Positions 1-11,402 of a stretch of 64,000 nucleotides of DNA are shown here, piece after piece. How positions within the stretch are numbered: the first letter of the stretch is position 1; the number at the start of each line of letters is the position of its first letter. A program made the translations under genes and the position numbers. Where the stretch lies: NCBI RefSeq assembly GCF_029852145.1, contig NC_079975.1, positions 24,867,364-24,931,363 on the forward strand, given 5' to 3'. The stretch is from Microplitis mediator. Taxonomy: Eukaryota > Arthropoda > Insecta > Hymenoptera > Braconidae. Below the pieces are notes generated by a model. That model had not been told where the DNA came from. It worked only from the letters and a program-made list of their open reading frames with translations, and ran no database searches.

Positions 1-1540
1 TTCACCTGAATTTTGAGGTTATGTGAAAAAATTGGAAATACAAAAGTTGTAGATCTTCTTATTACCTACAACTTTGCCATTTAACTTTTTTCCATAGGAC
101 TTGTAGTTTTGCCGGGAATCGAGATAAACCATTTTTTACCCTTAAAAATTCACCCCCTCCCACTTCCCGAAGTCGGATCGCCCGTAATTTATTTTTCCTT
201 TCATTTTTATCATATTCCCCTCCTTTTCTAATGGGTTTCATCCTACTGTTACATTTTTTGGTTTCAAAAATTATCGACCCTGGTCTATTGCTTATGGCTT
301 TCAGTATAGAAAACATTTAATGTTTTAATTTATTGAAGCTCAAGACCGTTTTCAAGACAAGCAAAACTTCGGTAAATTTCTTTTTTAATAGTTTTCTTAG
401 AATTACTCCGGAAGCACACATAAAAAAAAATTTAAAGACCAGATCAGAAAACTAGACACGAAGTTACAATTTGCCTTTTTTGTTTTTGTCGTATGACCAT
501 TTTCCTTCGAGTTACAACCTGTTGAAAATCACTTTGAAATTTGAAATTTTTTCAATGTCCCTTAATATTTATAACTAGTGTATAATTGAAAATTTTTCAA
601 ATTTTGAACTGTGACAATTTAATTCCCAGATACGTTTCGAAATCCTCTGAAATTTTCATGATATTTCACTAATTTTTGAAACAATAAAACTTTTTTTTGT
701 ATTGGAAATCAAATCGGATTTCTGACTTTTCAAAAATTAAACTACTTTTTGTTTTAACACCGAGAAAAATTTCAACACTGTCTTCGAAGCTAAGTATAAC
801 ACCGATAATCTTAACACCGGGATAGCGTGGGCTAACACCATTTTTTTACTACGAAGTATTGAATAATATATTCTCCCCTTTTATTTTACCATACACAGTA
901 AATCAAATTTACGGGATTGTGTGTATGCTTGCTATATTCGAGGGTTACTTGGCCACAGAGAACCATAACTAACATTAGTGGTCATTATATTGCCCACAAA
1001 CTCTTAATGAAATTTAAGCTTAAAGTTAAAGTTTGTTTGAATTTTTATTTTACGATTTTTTGTAATGATATAGGTAAATTTTTATAAAGTTATAATATCT
1101 AAAATAATGCAACGAAATGAATTGTAATTTTAAGCTTTAATCAAAAGCGAAAGATAAGACTTTCAGATCACGTTTCGACCGAGTGAATATATATAAGTTA
1201 TAAAATTGTACGACTAAGTTTGGGCCTTCAGCAACTTTTCGATTGGCTGTAACCTTATAATTAAGTTTACAAAGAAGTTATATTCTCTTTTAATAGGCTT
1301 TCCTTTTCCTAATGTTATTCAATGTTGTAGGATATGATTTAATTAACCAAATTGAACAATCTCATTTGAATATTTTTCAAGTTACTCTTAGATTAAGCCT
1401 TTCCCCTACTTTTTGAAAATATTTTCAATTACTTTGAACTTCCAACTGTATGAAGCTTTTATTTATCAATGGACAAAAATTTCAAGCATCAATTAAGTTG
1501 TTGGAAAAAGGACTACATAGATAGAATCTTTCCGTGTATC
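1..1540. other. gene-free AT-rich flank
   Basis: I recognise no exon, RNA gene or complete repeat here. The stretch at about 740-850 carries several AACACCG motifs that recur at about 9,960-10,065 and, in related form, in the element at 39,564-41,161, so it is probably an eroded piece of the same repeat family. The only longer open frame (minus strand, 62-316) is low-complexity and resembles no family I know. Confidence 0.5.
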
Positions 1541-1855
1541 ATCATCTTGTAATAGGGAATAATTATCATCTGTACGTGATAATTATTATCATGCTTTTAT
1601 GTTAACTATTACTATCGATGATGGTAAGCATTCTTATCTAGATGGTAACCATTTCTATCCGTGATGATAATCATTGCTATTTTAGAAGGCAAAATTTAAA
1701 AATTTTTCAGGCATAAGAAATATTACTATCTAGATGATAACTATTACTATCGGCAATAGTAATTATTACTATATGAGAAACAAATAGTTAACATAAAAGC
1801 ATGATAATGGTTATTTCATACAGATGGTAATCATTCTCTATCACAAGATGGTGAT
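1541..1855. mobile_element. foldback MITE with GATAATTATTATC-type motifs
   Basis: Both ends form long imperfect inverted repeats. The left arm starts ATCATCTTGTAATAGGGAAT and the right arm ends with the complement of ATCACCATCTTGTGATAGAG. Further in, both arms contain the same CATGCTTTTATGTTAACTAT block in opposite orientation. Between them lie many variants of a GATRATNATTAYTATC palindromic motif. No coding capacity is seen, so this is a non-autonomous foldback element; its superfamily cannot be read from the ends. Confidence 0.7.
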
Positions 1856-2370
1856 AGTTGGGATTTTTTTTTCAGCGCGTAAGAAGGTTTTATAGAAATC
1901 AATAGAATTCATCATCAGTAAAAAATATCTTCAAAATCCGTGCCTCGATTATACTTACTTTGACCTCATTGAGCAAAGAAAAATAATGCAAATATCCCTC
2001 AAAATAAAACATTCAATACTGTCTTTGATACATGTTTTGTCAATCAGATGTGAACCATAAAAGTCTTTCAAGGGATTTTTATTTTATGAACTCAGTTCAG
2101 TGCATCTGGGCTTTGTTCTATCTGACCAATGCAGGTCGTATCTACTAGCAACCCTTGTCCATATTCCAATGATATAGATATCTATCTTCTAAAGCAGCCT
2201 GAGGATTGTCGTTTCTTTTTATTTTTATCTGTATGAAACAGTTGAGAGCTATAGAATAGCAATACATGTATTAGAAAAAGGTTAAACCGATACTATTTCC
2301 AAACGATTATTACATATGCCTCAGGTTTAAATTCCTACATATTCTTGTTCACAATAAATTTATTATCCCA

Positions 2371-3342
2371 CACGGAAAAAAATAGATAGGAATGGTTACT
2401 GTGCTACACAAGAATGATCGTAAAGCATGTAAAAATTAATCTTGGCATTACTAGTTCTCGCTACAATAGGAATGGGTCGTTTTTACATACGACTGAGTAC
2501 GATCCAACATAGCAACCATTACTATGTTACACATTATGTCGAAAACATGACTGGTTATCGTGTTTAGAGTCACCATTCGTTCACCAGATAATACAGGTTC
2601 CTTTCAGCAGTCGATGTGTTACTATATAAAATAGGTATAGGTCCTGTGTGGAGATGCGAAAGACTCCCCGGACAAATGCGTTCCATTGTCGTTCAGCATA
2701 GTAACCATTCCTGTGTTGGACAGGAACTGTTCCTTTCAGTCACATGTCTGACTATTGTTTAGCGAAAACTAATGTAAACAGCACTCAGACATGTGACTGA
2801 AAGCAACAGTTCCTATCCAACACAGGAATGGTTACTATGCTGAACGACAATGGAACGCATTGGTCAGGGAAGCCTTTCGCATCACACAGGACCTATACCT
2901 ATTTTATATAGTAACACATCGACTGCTGAAAGGAACCTGTATTATCTGGTGAACGAATGGTGACTCTAAACACGATAGCCAGTCATGTTTTCGACATAAT
3001 GTGTAACATAGTAATGGTTGCTATGTTGGATCGTACTCAGTTGGGGATAGGCGATATCTATCGATATTTCAACTATCGATGTTTTTTTTCTAAAGCATCG
3101 ATGTTTTCTATCGATATTTTTTGGACAAGATATATCGATACTCGATAATAAAAAACTAAAACTATCGATGTTACGATATCGATGTTTTTTTTTCAATATC
3201 GCCCATCCCTATACTCAGTCGTATGTAAAAACGACCCATTCCTATTATAACGAGAACTAGTAATGTGCTAAAATTAATTTTTACATACTTTACGTTCATT
3301 CTTGTGCAGCACAGTAACCATTCCTATCTATTTTGTTCCGTG
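2371..3342. mobile_element. large palindromic MITE, CACGGAAAAAAA ends
   Basis: This is a near-perfect giant hairpin. The left arm starts CACGGAAAAAAATAGATAGG and the right arm ends with its near complement (CCTATCTATTTTGTTCCGTG). Inner blocks such as TAGGAATGGGTCG, CGAACGAATGGTGACTC and AACACAGGAATGGTTACTAT are mirrored around a centre near 2,770. The repeated short motif is AGGAATGGTTACTRTG. The right arm is interrupted by a 171-bp insertion (3,041-3,211) that the left arm lacks. No coding sequence. Confidence 0.85.
3041..3211. mobile_element. hAT-like MITE nested in the palindrome
   Basis: The insertion breaks the right arm of the surrounding palindrome and is flanked by TACTCAG on both sides (3,034-3,040 and 3,212-3,218). 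Its ends are approximate inverted repeats of TAGGGATGGGCGATAT, and the interior is built of TATCGATGTTTT-type motifs. A 7-8 bp duplication with TAGGG-like ends is typical of hAT-superfamily MITEs. The intact left arm of the host palindrome shows the empty site. Confidence 0.75.
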
Positions 3343-4136
3343 CATGTTTGTACAATGTTTTCATGTAAAAAAATCCTTTTTTATTTTTCATATATTAATT
3401 CATCACGTTTTTTGATGTGCTAATAATCACCTCAGGCTACTATAAAAGTTACTTGAAATAAGAAAAAAAAGTTTTTATCCACATTTCCTATTCGGATTCT
3501 CTTCAGTGATTCTTCTATCTCATAAAGTAGTTTGATCATGAGTCCTCAGGCGCTCTTAATGAAGCTGCGGGAAAAAAAACTTTAACCAACTACATTTGCC
3601 ATCACTTTTGATACTTCAAACATAAACTTTTGGATGCTTTGATTGTTTTTCTATATCCAAATCCAATTCGCGTGCACGACTAGAATCAATAAGAAAAGTT
3701 TAAATTTGATATAAAATATTCCAGTAAAAAACAATATTTTGGTAAGAAAATACTGATTTCTCATTAATTAATAATTACACACCGATAATTTTACGGTATT
3801 TTTTACAGAAAAATATACATGCTATCTGTGACGACAATCAGTTTTTATAGTTAAAAAATATGAGAATAGTAAAAAATGCTAGAACCGAAAAAAACAAAGT
3901 GATTAAAACATAACGACAGCAACTATTAATACCGTAGAGATAACACTTATTACATACACTGCAGCTAAAATAAATAGAAGCCAATGTTGTAGCTGTGAAA
4001 TTATACTTTCTATAGATTTATAACTAGTTGGTCATATCAGCTGAAACTAGAGTATAATTAACTTTAAAAATAAAAAAAATTTTTAGTAGTCCAGTTGAAA
4101 AGTTTGCTTTTTTACAATAAAGACGTTAGTGTCATA
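3343..4136. promoter_or_regulatory. upstream region of the protease-homologue gene
   Basis: No gene is seen. A TATAATT about 80 bp before the start codon, followed about 35 bp later by TCCAGTTG (close to the arthropod initiator TCAGTT), is a plausible but weak core promoter. A short CACACCGATAATTTTACGGT patch near 3,780 resembles the AACACCG repeat family. The promoter reading is inference only. Confidence 0.25.
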
Positions 4137-7100
4137 ATGAAAATAATTTACGCAGTAATTGGTATATTTGGTTATTCCATTTATTTTCAAGAGTATTTTC
4201 TGATAAAAAATGTATTATCAATACCCTTATTCCCACATATGAGATCTCTATATAAAAATGTTGATCTTACTGGGATGGTTATGATTTTTTCTAAATGTAT
4301 CACTAAATCTTGTACTGAACAATTTCGAAATTCAAAATATAGTTGTTTTGGTTTTCTCATTCATCCAAAAATTGTTCTCACTGTTTCCGATTGTTTGCCA
4401 AGGTAAAATTATAAAAATTTTTATTTTTTTTTATACGATTTTTTAAATAAAATATCGATTTTTGAAATCAGTATATTCAATTATTACTAAACATTGAATT
4501 TTTAATCTGAATAAACATTTTTATTCTGAAAAACTATAAAAATTAACTACATATTTCTATTTAATCCTATATAATATGAAAAAGCTATTATCTGTATAGT
4601 AATTTCAATAAATCATATGAATAGTATTCATTGAATACAGTAGTATTAAGTGATAATACTGTTGTACAGCAGCTAAAATTATTAAACGGTTTGTAATTTT
4701 TCGAAAGTAGATTGATTAAATTAACGATTGGTAGCCCTGCTTGAAAAATCTGATAAGTTCTTATAGCTGTATGTATAAGGCCTATACTTAACTATAGCAC
4801 TTCTCGTGGAACTCATTCATTCTTATAAAATCTCTATGGGAATTTATGAGAATCTATTGGATTCTATGAGATTTTCTAAACAGGGAGAGACAGCGCTTAA
4901 AAATATTTGCTTCAAGTTCAGAAATTACCGTTCAAAGGAGACATCAGACTGATAGTCTTAGGACAGTAATCAAACGTGGGAGATCAGGGTTCGAATCTCG
5001 GTCAAGTCAAGTGATTTTTAAATATAAAAATTTACACCAACACTAATACATATAAATAATGATAATAGTAAATATATAATAAATAATAGTACAAAGTTAA
5101 GAAATTGATAAAAATTCAATTTCAGTATAATTTTTGCTCTATACAAGTACTTTTTCTTAGTTTTTTTTTTTAATACGGTCTATTCAATATATTTCAAATC
5201 CTATAGCAAAACCTATACTAACACCACTATAAAAATAGATCAACAGATTTTTTTAAAATTTTTAAAAAAATTCAACTTTAACTAAATAATTAAACAATTA
5301 TTATTTTTTTTATTTCAATGTATAGAATACAGGAGTATCTTTTTACATTTTTGCCTTTAAATCGCAAACTGCTTCCTTATTGTGCGGCTGTGGCCCGACT
5401 TGAGCTTATACTGTACTGCATCATTACGGTGATGCCCTACAAGCTCCCTTGTGCAATGGAGGTGCAGTGGCTAGGAAAACCACAGAGAAAACCTAGCCAG
5501 TAGAGTTTCGGTTTGGGTGAAGCTCCAGTGATCGATAAAATTCCCATTTTACCGATCACTGGATCTTCATCCCGAGCCTAACGATCAGAGACCTTCGTTC
5601 GAACCCGACGCGTGGCTAAACGGTCACCCAGCCAAGTAGTGATCATGCCCGATGCTACTTAACTTCGGTGATCGCCCGAGCCACGCGCGTGCCGAACGGC
5701 TGCCTCAGCCGTCTGTTAAATAATTAAACAATTTTTATCGCATTCTTTATGAGTGTTTGAGGTGTGCCTTTAGAAAATTCTATAAACTATTATTTTTATT
5801 ATCAGGGAAGATTTTGTAGATGTAATGAGAGTACGTGCATATAACTGGGCGGTCTATCATAATGAAATAGATGAATGGGTTCCATTCAGAGAACGATATG
5901 TTGCAAAAATAATACATCATCCATCATCGAATTCAACTTTACTAGAAAATCAATTTTATAACTTTTCATCTATTGTTCTTACTGATTCATTAGATATACA
6001 ACCACTTTTTGAATTAGCAAATCAACATAATACACTTAATGAACAATGTATTGATCTAGATTCTCAAGGTGATATCGAAAAAGGTATGATTATTTTTAAA
6101 AAATAATTAATAATTGTACTTTGATAAAAAAAAAAGTTGTTATATTATAAACTTAGCATATAAATATAAATGATAATTTTGGAATATTTTAATTCTTTAG
6201 ATGGTCTCCATTTAGTTCAATTTCCATCAGGAATTTTCGACACTAATAGCTTTAACTCACATACATGTTTCATAAATGATGAAATAAAATCATCTTTTAG
6301 TAACAATAACATTTTCTGTGCTGGTAATGACCCACAATTATCATGTGGAGTAAGTTAAATATTAATTATTAAAAAATTTAGATCATATCTAATGAGATAT
6401 TCCAATCAGTCGTGATCAGATCTGATTATATATAGAAAAACATTATCGTGTCTTGATACACGGTAAGAAATATTTTGCAGATATCACTATGCCAGTATGG
6501 GCGTGAACGCCATACTGTATGGTATCGAAGATTTTCATAGGTTATAAAACTGTATGCATAGATGATTCACCCATTGCGGGAATAGTAACATTGGCAATAG
6601 TTGGCGCGGACGCCGCAATTTCAGTATGGCCGTCGAGCCCATACTGCGTTGCCGTATCCACAATGCTTCTGCCCGATAAACCTACTCTAACGACATCTAT
6701 ATAGTTTTGGTGTCCATACGATAGTATACATTGATTGACACGCCAGAAATAATGGCGGGAAAAACTAGTCGCATTGTGCCCTCGGCATCGTAGTATGGGT
6801 CTCAGGACCATGCTGTTTCGCCGTGCCTGCTATGCATACGTGTGAGCAATACAATAGTTCCAGTACTATACAGTATAGTAAATAACGCCATACTTCTGAG
6901 ACTCGTTACAATACTGTCTTGGAATATTTCACATACTATTTTAGTATCCGTCTTGAGACCATACTAGCCGTGTAGATATCATAATCTGAAGCAATTTTTT
7001 CATTAAAATTATGCACATCTATTTCTATCTATCCAGATCTGAGTAAATCTAACCGTACTCAAAATAAATTTTTGATACCAATGTTGGAACTTTTTTCTAT

Positions 7101-7647
7101 ATTTGTGATGAAGTTCGCACAGATACAATCATAACAAACCACAAAAAAATATACTAAAAATTTTTTTAATGGAATTTTAAATATTTTAATTTTTCTCTTT
7201 TTAAATATGTGAATTAATTGTACCGATAATTAACATATTTAGTTAAATATATTTTAACTTAGCTTGTTTTATATCTTCTCAAATCTGATCAGATAACGAC
7301 AGTTTACAAATCTGACTGTCTGGTTAAATAATTTTTTTATTATACTATATTTGGCCGTATGATCGAATATGGTCGGTTTTGAGTATATTTATTACTCTGA
7401 TCTGAATTTTTTTTACGGAAGCCTATTTTTTTTTCATTTTTATTTAAACCAACAAATTATTACATTGATTTGATTATTTTTAAATTAGGGTAGTCTTGGA
7501 AATCCTCTATTATGCCAGAATTCCGATAATAAAGAGAAATACTTTTTGAAAGGAATTCTAATAAATAGAAAAGAATGTCAATCTGCCTATTTGAATACTG
7601 ACAATTTACATGAATGGATAAACGAAATAAAAACTTCACTTCATTAA
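4137..7647 (+). CDS. secreted serine protease homologue, catalytically dead (4 exons)
   Basis: Exons: 4,137-4,402, 5,806-6,083, 6,201-6,349 and 7,489-7,647. All introns are GT-AG and the phases join into one 283-residue frame ending in TAA. The protein has a hydrophobic N-terminus (MKIIYAVIGIFGYSIYF), probably a signal peptide, then a chymotrypsin-fold domain with no CLIP domain before it. Landmarks are CFGFLI (70-75, family CGGSLI), LTVSDC (81-86, family LTAAHC), RERYVAKIIHHP (117-128), YNFSSIVL (140-147, family FNDVALL), FCAGND (220-225) and CGGSLGNPL (230-238, family CxGDSGGPL). The His, Asp and Ser of the triad all appear replaced (Asp85, Asn141, Leu234), so no proteolysis is expected. 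Known insect homologues of this type act as cofactors or inhibitors in melanisation, and some are wasp venom components; the role here is inference. I chose ATG 4,137 because it precedes the hydrophobic stretch. It could also be a diverging pseudogene, but all joints and frames are intact. Confidence 0.8.
4735..4885. mobile_element. short MITE with CCCTG ends in intron 1
   Basis: The element starts CCCTGCTTGAAAAATCT and ends AGATTTTCTAAACAGGG, which are imperfect inverted repeats. The interior holds repeated variants of a TCTATGGGAATTTATGAGAATC motif. It lies inside the first intron of the protease-homologue gene and has no coding capacity. Confidence 0.65.
4911..5015 (+). ncRNA. possible tRNA-derived fragment
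   Basis: A B-box-like AGGGTTCGAATCTCGG lies near 4,988-5,003, preceded by a possible anticodon-arm region. No convincing A box or closed acceptor stem is visible. It is most likely the eroded head of a tRNA-derived SINE, not a working tRNA gene. Confidence 0.3.
5300..5716 (-). mobile_element. 5S rRNA-derived SINE with 17-bp target duplication
   Basis: On the minus strand the head reads through GATCACCGAAGTTAAGTAGC and TGGCTGGGTGACCG, matching the internal promoter region of eukaryotic 5S rRNA. The body contains two obvious hairpins (arms CAGTGATCGGTAAAAT and GGCTAGG) and a GGTTTTCC-type segment of a kind I recall from arthropod SINEs. The A-rich tail is at the left end. The element is bounded by an exact 17-bp duplication, TAAATAATTAAACAATT, at 5,283-5,299 and 5,717-5,733, the signature of target-primed reverse transcription. 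It sits in intron 1 of the protease-homologue gene, antisense to it. Confidence 0.85.
6457..6974. mobile_element. TACACGG-ended MITE, copy 1 (intron 3)
   Basis: It starts TACACGGTAAGAAATATTTT and ends with a CCGTGTA terminus. A second copy at 22,581-23,268 shares most of the sequence, which defines the repeat. The interior is rich in CAGTATGG and CCATACTG modules in both orientations. Open frames on both strands are fragments of the repeat and have no protein similarity. It lies in the third intron of the protease-homologue gene. Confidence 0.75.
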
Positions 7648-7693
7648 CTACTGTACACAAAAGAAATCACTGTACTTCATTAAAAATATATGA

Positions 7694-7699
7694 AATAAA
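7694..7699 (+). promoter_or_regulatory. polyadenylation signal of the protease-homologue gene
   Basis: An AATAAA hexamer lies 47 bp after the stop codon, the usual distance for a short insect 3' UTR. In AT-rich DNA this motif is common by chance, so the support is mainly positional. Confidence 0.45.
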
Positions 7700-8494
7700 A
7701 CATCTTTTCTTTCTTTTAACACAAAACAAGTACGAAGTCTTAAATTATTTACCTACTGTAGAACTGTGAAAATGTTGAATTTAAAAAGATGAATTAAAAA
7801 GTTTTTGAAAATGCTTTATATTGAGTATCGGCAGTACTTTGAACATAGCGCCATAAGACGAAGAAGCAAGCTAGCGTAGATACGAAACTGTTGGAAGTTT
7901 ACTAGACGATATGACCAAGCTTTGAAAAGACGTTATATTGCCGATCGATCGCGAAGTGGTTCCTACTAAATCTGCGGATAAGCTGGCGCCGTACTCCTCC
8001 CAAAATTCGTCTTTGAAACTGCAGTAGCTCGGGCTCCGATAAAATGGGTTACGAACTTGGCACAATGCGGGCATGGCTGCTACTACTTTATAAGGACATA
8101 TATCTATATAAGTAAACAGTTTCATCATGTATATATGTATCCATATATACATATATATAACTAAAGTATACGACGAATAAGAGAAAGAGTGGAAAGTGTG
8201 ATAAAATGGATTGGCAACAGTTCTGTGTATGTTATTCCAACTACTATTAGTTATCACAGTCATAACAAAGTCATAAATAAATATCACTATTTTGGTTTCA
8301 AACGAAATTATTTCATTAAAATTGTTGAAAAAAGTAGTTTTATTTTTGAAGAGTCAGAAATTTGATTTCATTTCAAATTCAGAAAATAGTTTTATCGTAT
8401 CGAAAATTGATGATCTGACAGATTTACTAATTTACGACGAAATCTAAAGAATGTTCGTCCACAATGACATGTTATTGATATTTGTATAAATTAT
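7700..8494. other. no recognised feature
   Basis: The DNA between the protease-homologue gene and the next nested element contains a TATATACATATATA tract around 8,130-8,160. A 138-codon minus-strand frame (7,871-8,287) shows no family motif and no supporting splice context, so I do not call a gene. Confidence 0.4.
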
Positions 8495-9686
8495 CCCGCA
8501 TGTAAAAAATTTATACCCTAAAATTATACTGAATCATATAACACACTTTATATTACAGCATAGTTATTTATATAAAAAGTCATATATATTAAAATAACTA
8601 TTTTTTTGCCGTTTAAATTATATAATTATATATGTTCAAAATATACAAATATGATATATAATATTATATGTTGGCATATATTCAAGCTATATGAACTCCA
8701 TATATTGAAAATCATACTATAAACATATATGTAATTTTATAATGTTAATATATAAGCTAATATATATTATCAACTCATAAAATTTTAAGTCTAAAAGGTT
8801 GATTTCAAGCCTATATCATGATTTGAACCTAAAAAAGTCCAATTCAGTTTTTTATAGTCAGAGCCGTACACTGAAAAAAATAATCGCTAGCTGCTAGCGA
8901 TTTTTTTCTTTAGCAGCTAGTGATTTTTTCTTTAGCATGTAGCGATTAAAAACCGCTTGCTGGAAGCGATTTTTTCGCTAACGCTTACTTATTTGTTCCT
9001 TGTATAAAAAAAAGTTAAGCATCGGTATAACTCGAAAATAAAATAAATACTAAGAGCGATTAAAAATAGCAAGCGATTTTTAATCGTTCCCTTCCAAAGA
9101 AAAAATCGCTAGCAGCTAGCGAAATAATCGCTAGCAGCTAGCGAAATAATCGCTTCCAGCTAGCGATTATTTTTTTCAGTGTAGGTTGACATTCCCTGTT
9201 TGAAACGCACACTTACATATAAACATCTATGGTCCAATCTACTTAATATGTACTGAGATATCTGTTCTTTCTTCATTAATTTGTACCTTTATTTTCTTTC
9301 CTGAGTTAAACTGATAAATTGAATGTTCATTTTGCCGATTAAAAAAGTATTTATACTATATAGTTTTAAGTATATTGTCCAATATATAATGCGATATGTT
9401 GGAAAAGTACAATGAAAATTATTTTTTTTATAACAGTTACTATACTTTAAAATATATGTCTCGATCATATTTCGTTATATTGTAATTTATAACCGGCAAA
9501 TTATATTTTGAAACTATACAATGCTCTATAATAAAATATATGTTTTCTTTTATGGTTTATGTTATAAGAAAAAATATACTTTCAAGTTATATGAACATTA
9601 TATTCAAACATACATAAATTTCTGCCATTTTACATAGTTATATATTTTCGTATATAAAATAAAAATATACATTTTTTTCATGCGGG
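8495..9686. mobile_element. CCCGCATG-ended MITE, interrupted
   Basis: It starts CCCGCATGTAAAAAATTTAT and ends with the complementary CATTTTTTTCATGCGGG. The interior is a long run of ATATAT-rich palindromic motifs such as CATATATTGAAA. The same termini bound the element at 54,213-55,699, which defines a family. It is split by a second, complete MITE at 8,867-9,183. Confidence 0.8.
8867..9183. mobile_element. TACACTG-ended MITE with TCGCTAGC modules, nested
   Basis: The ends are a perfect inverted repeat, TACACTGAAAAAAATAATCG and its complement. The interior consists of repeated AATCGCTAGCAGCTAGCGA palindromes plus a short unique core. It lies wholly inside the CCCGCATG-ended element, so it is the younger insertion. 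The outermost TA may be the target duplication. Confidence 0.85.
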
Positions 9687-9959
9687 ATGGAAAACAGATT
9701 TTTATGATTCAAGTCTCTCTGCAAACTTAATCAGCGAGAAAAATACAACAAAACTATCAATGATTAATTTATTATCTTTGAATTAGTTATTACCTTATGA
9801 AAAACATCAGAATTATGATAAAAATGATTATAATATTGTTCTTAAATATTCAATTTGATAAGTGATCACAAACTTATGTAATTTGTTCAGTTTAATAAAC
9901 GTGACATCGCTCATTTTGTAGGTAACAATTATATCTCATGCTCTGATTAGAGTTAATTT

Positions 9960-10065
9960 AATCCGTATGTACTCCGTCTTAACACCGATTGGATGACATC
10001 GTTAAGTACAGATGGCGCCTTTACACCGGTGTGAGTTTATTTTAACACCGCTTTTTTTACAGTGT
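9960..10065. repeat. fragment of the AACACCG repeat family
   Basis: The stretch has CTTAACACCG, TTTACACCGG and TTTTAACACCGC motifs and ends TTTTTTTACAGTGTT, like the right end of the element at 39,564-41,161. No partner terminus is seen nearby, so it is a truncated copy. Confidence 0.45.
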
Positions 10066-10352
10066 TCAATAGCTCAAAAATATGATTAACTATTATTTAC
10101 TATTAAAAAAATAAAGAACGATCATATAGAGAGTAGACGATGTAATTTTATTACGCTCTAAAGTCTCTAAACTTAGTTTGTAATATATGCTGTACAGTAT
10201 AATATATTAACTATTGAAACTGTTAGAAACTCAGTTACTCAACGTGAGAAACTAGATACACATAACAATTGATGGGCAATATATTAAATCAAAATGTAAA
10301 TTTTAGTCAAGTGACATTAAATTTAGAGAGAAATGACTATAGTTTGGGTAGT

Positions 10353-10353
10353 T

Positions 10354-10385
<32 letters not shown>

Positions 10386-10386
10386 G
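10353..10386. repeat. (TA)n microsatellite
   Basis: An uninterrupted TA dinucleotide tract followed by a GTATATATA variant. Confidence 0.85.
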
Positions 10387-10631
10387 CAGCCACTTTATGA
10401 AACGATCAGACGAAAACCACCCGTAGACTTTATACGGGCTTCTATAACTACCCTCTTTTTCAAATGTTTTATCCTCTTATCAACGTCATCGCTTTATCAC
10501 CTTCAATATATTTAAACTAACGCTATTTTCCTTTTTACACTCTAAATCAATGCACTCAAAAGGAAGCTTATAAAAATTATACTTTTAATATTAAGGTCAT
10601 AAAAAATAGGATAATGTAAAGTATAAACTGA

Positions 10632-11012
10632 TGTAACAATTTCTTTTATTGTCTTGACCCACATACAAGCCACACGCTGTAGTAACCTCATAAAACTGTC
10701 ACGGAGGGCAGGAACCCGCGTTTATCCACACCCAACCCCTTTTCTAACTTGGTTGTCTCGCGAGTCTGTCCTTTCTCTTCTTCACTTCTTCCTTTCTCTG
10801 GTAGCTTTCTCCTCGTCCAATCCTCTCTTTCCTTTCTGTTCACATGACCTACGTAACTCTCAGCGTAACTCGTCCGTTGCTCTGGTGATACATGGGGCGA
10901 AACGAACCGCACCCCCTTGCTCTTGCCTTAACTAAGCTCAACTAACCCAGCCCCCAGTGTTAACTCCTGGATTATTTCAGTCAGTAATAACGAAAGTCGA
11001 CCTCGCGTAACA
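10632..11012 (-). mobile_element. probable solo LTR
   Basis: On the minus strand the segment starts TGTTACGCGAGG and ends GAAATTGTTACA, so it has TG...CA boundaries inside an imperfect TGTTAC/GTTACA inverted repeat. An AATAAA polyadenylation signal lies just before the 3' boundary. It is markedly more GC-rich and purine/pyrimidine-skewed than its surroundings. I see no clear target duplication and no second LTR, reverse transcriptase or gag, so it would be a solo, possibly old, LTR. The short frames across it are not genes. Confidence 0.5.
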
Positions 11013-11402
11013 TTCATGTCCTGTCCTCTCTCCGCACTTATAAATCCTTAGTCACTTTCATCTCCTTCTACATGGCATCCTTGCGTTGTCCCACGTCCCT
11101 TCTGATTACTCAAGACCTTAAAGCTCCTTTCACTTACACCAGCGAAATTTAATTACTTCGTACGGCTACTCGCCAAAGTATAGAGATTCTTTTATTCGCT
11201 CATCCATCTTTCTTTGCAGTATTCTCTGACCAGTTTATTTTCATTCTCACAAAGTTTCAACTGATAGTCTCATCAGGATTACTGAGTTTTTCTTACTTAA
11301 GGATTAAGGTTTTTGGAGACGAGAATATAATACTATTAACTCTCAATACCTATAGAGTCAAAATAATCATTAGATAGAATCAGGAAACTTACTTTGTTCT
11401 TA

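Noticed and set aside
4095..4136. Upstream extension of the protease-homologue frame to 4,095
   Set aside because: The codon at 4,095 is TTG; the in-frame ATG at 4,137 begins the hydrophobic signal-like segment.
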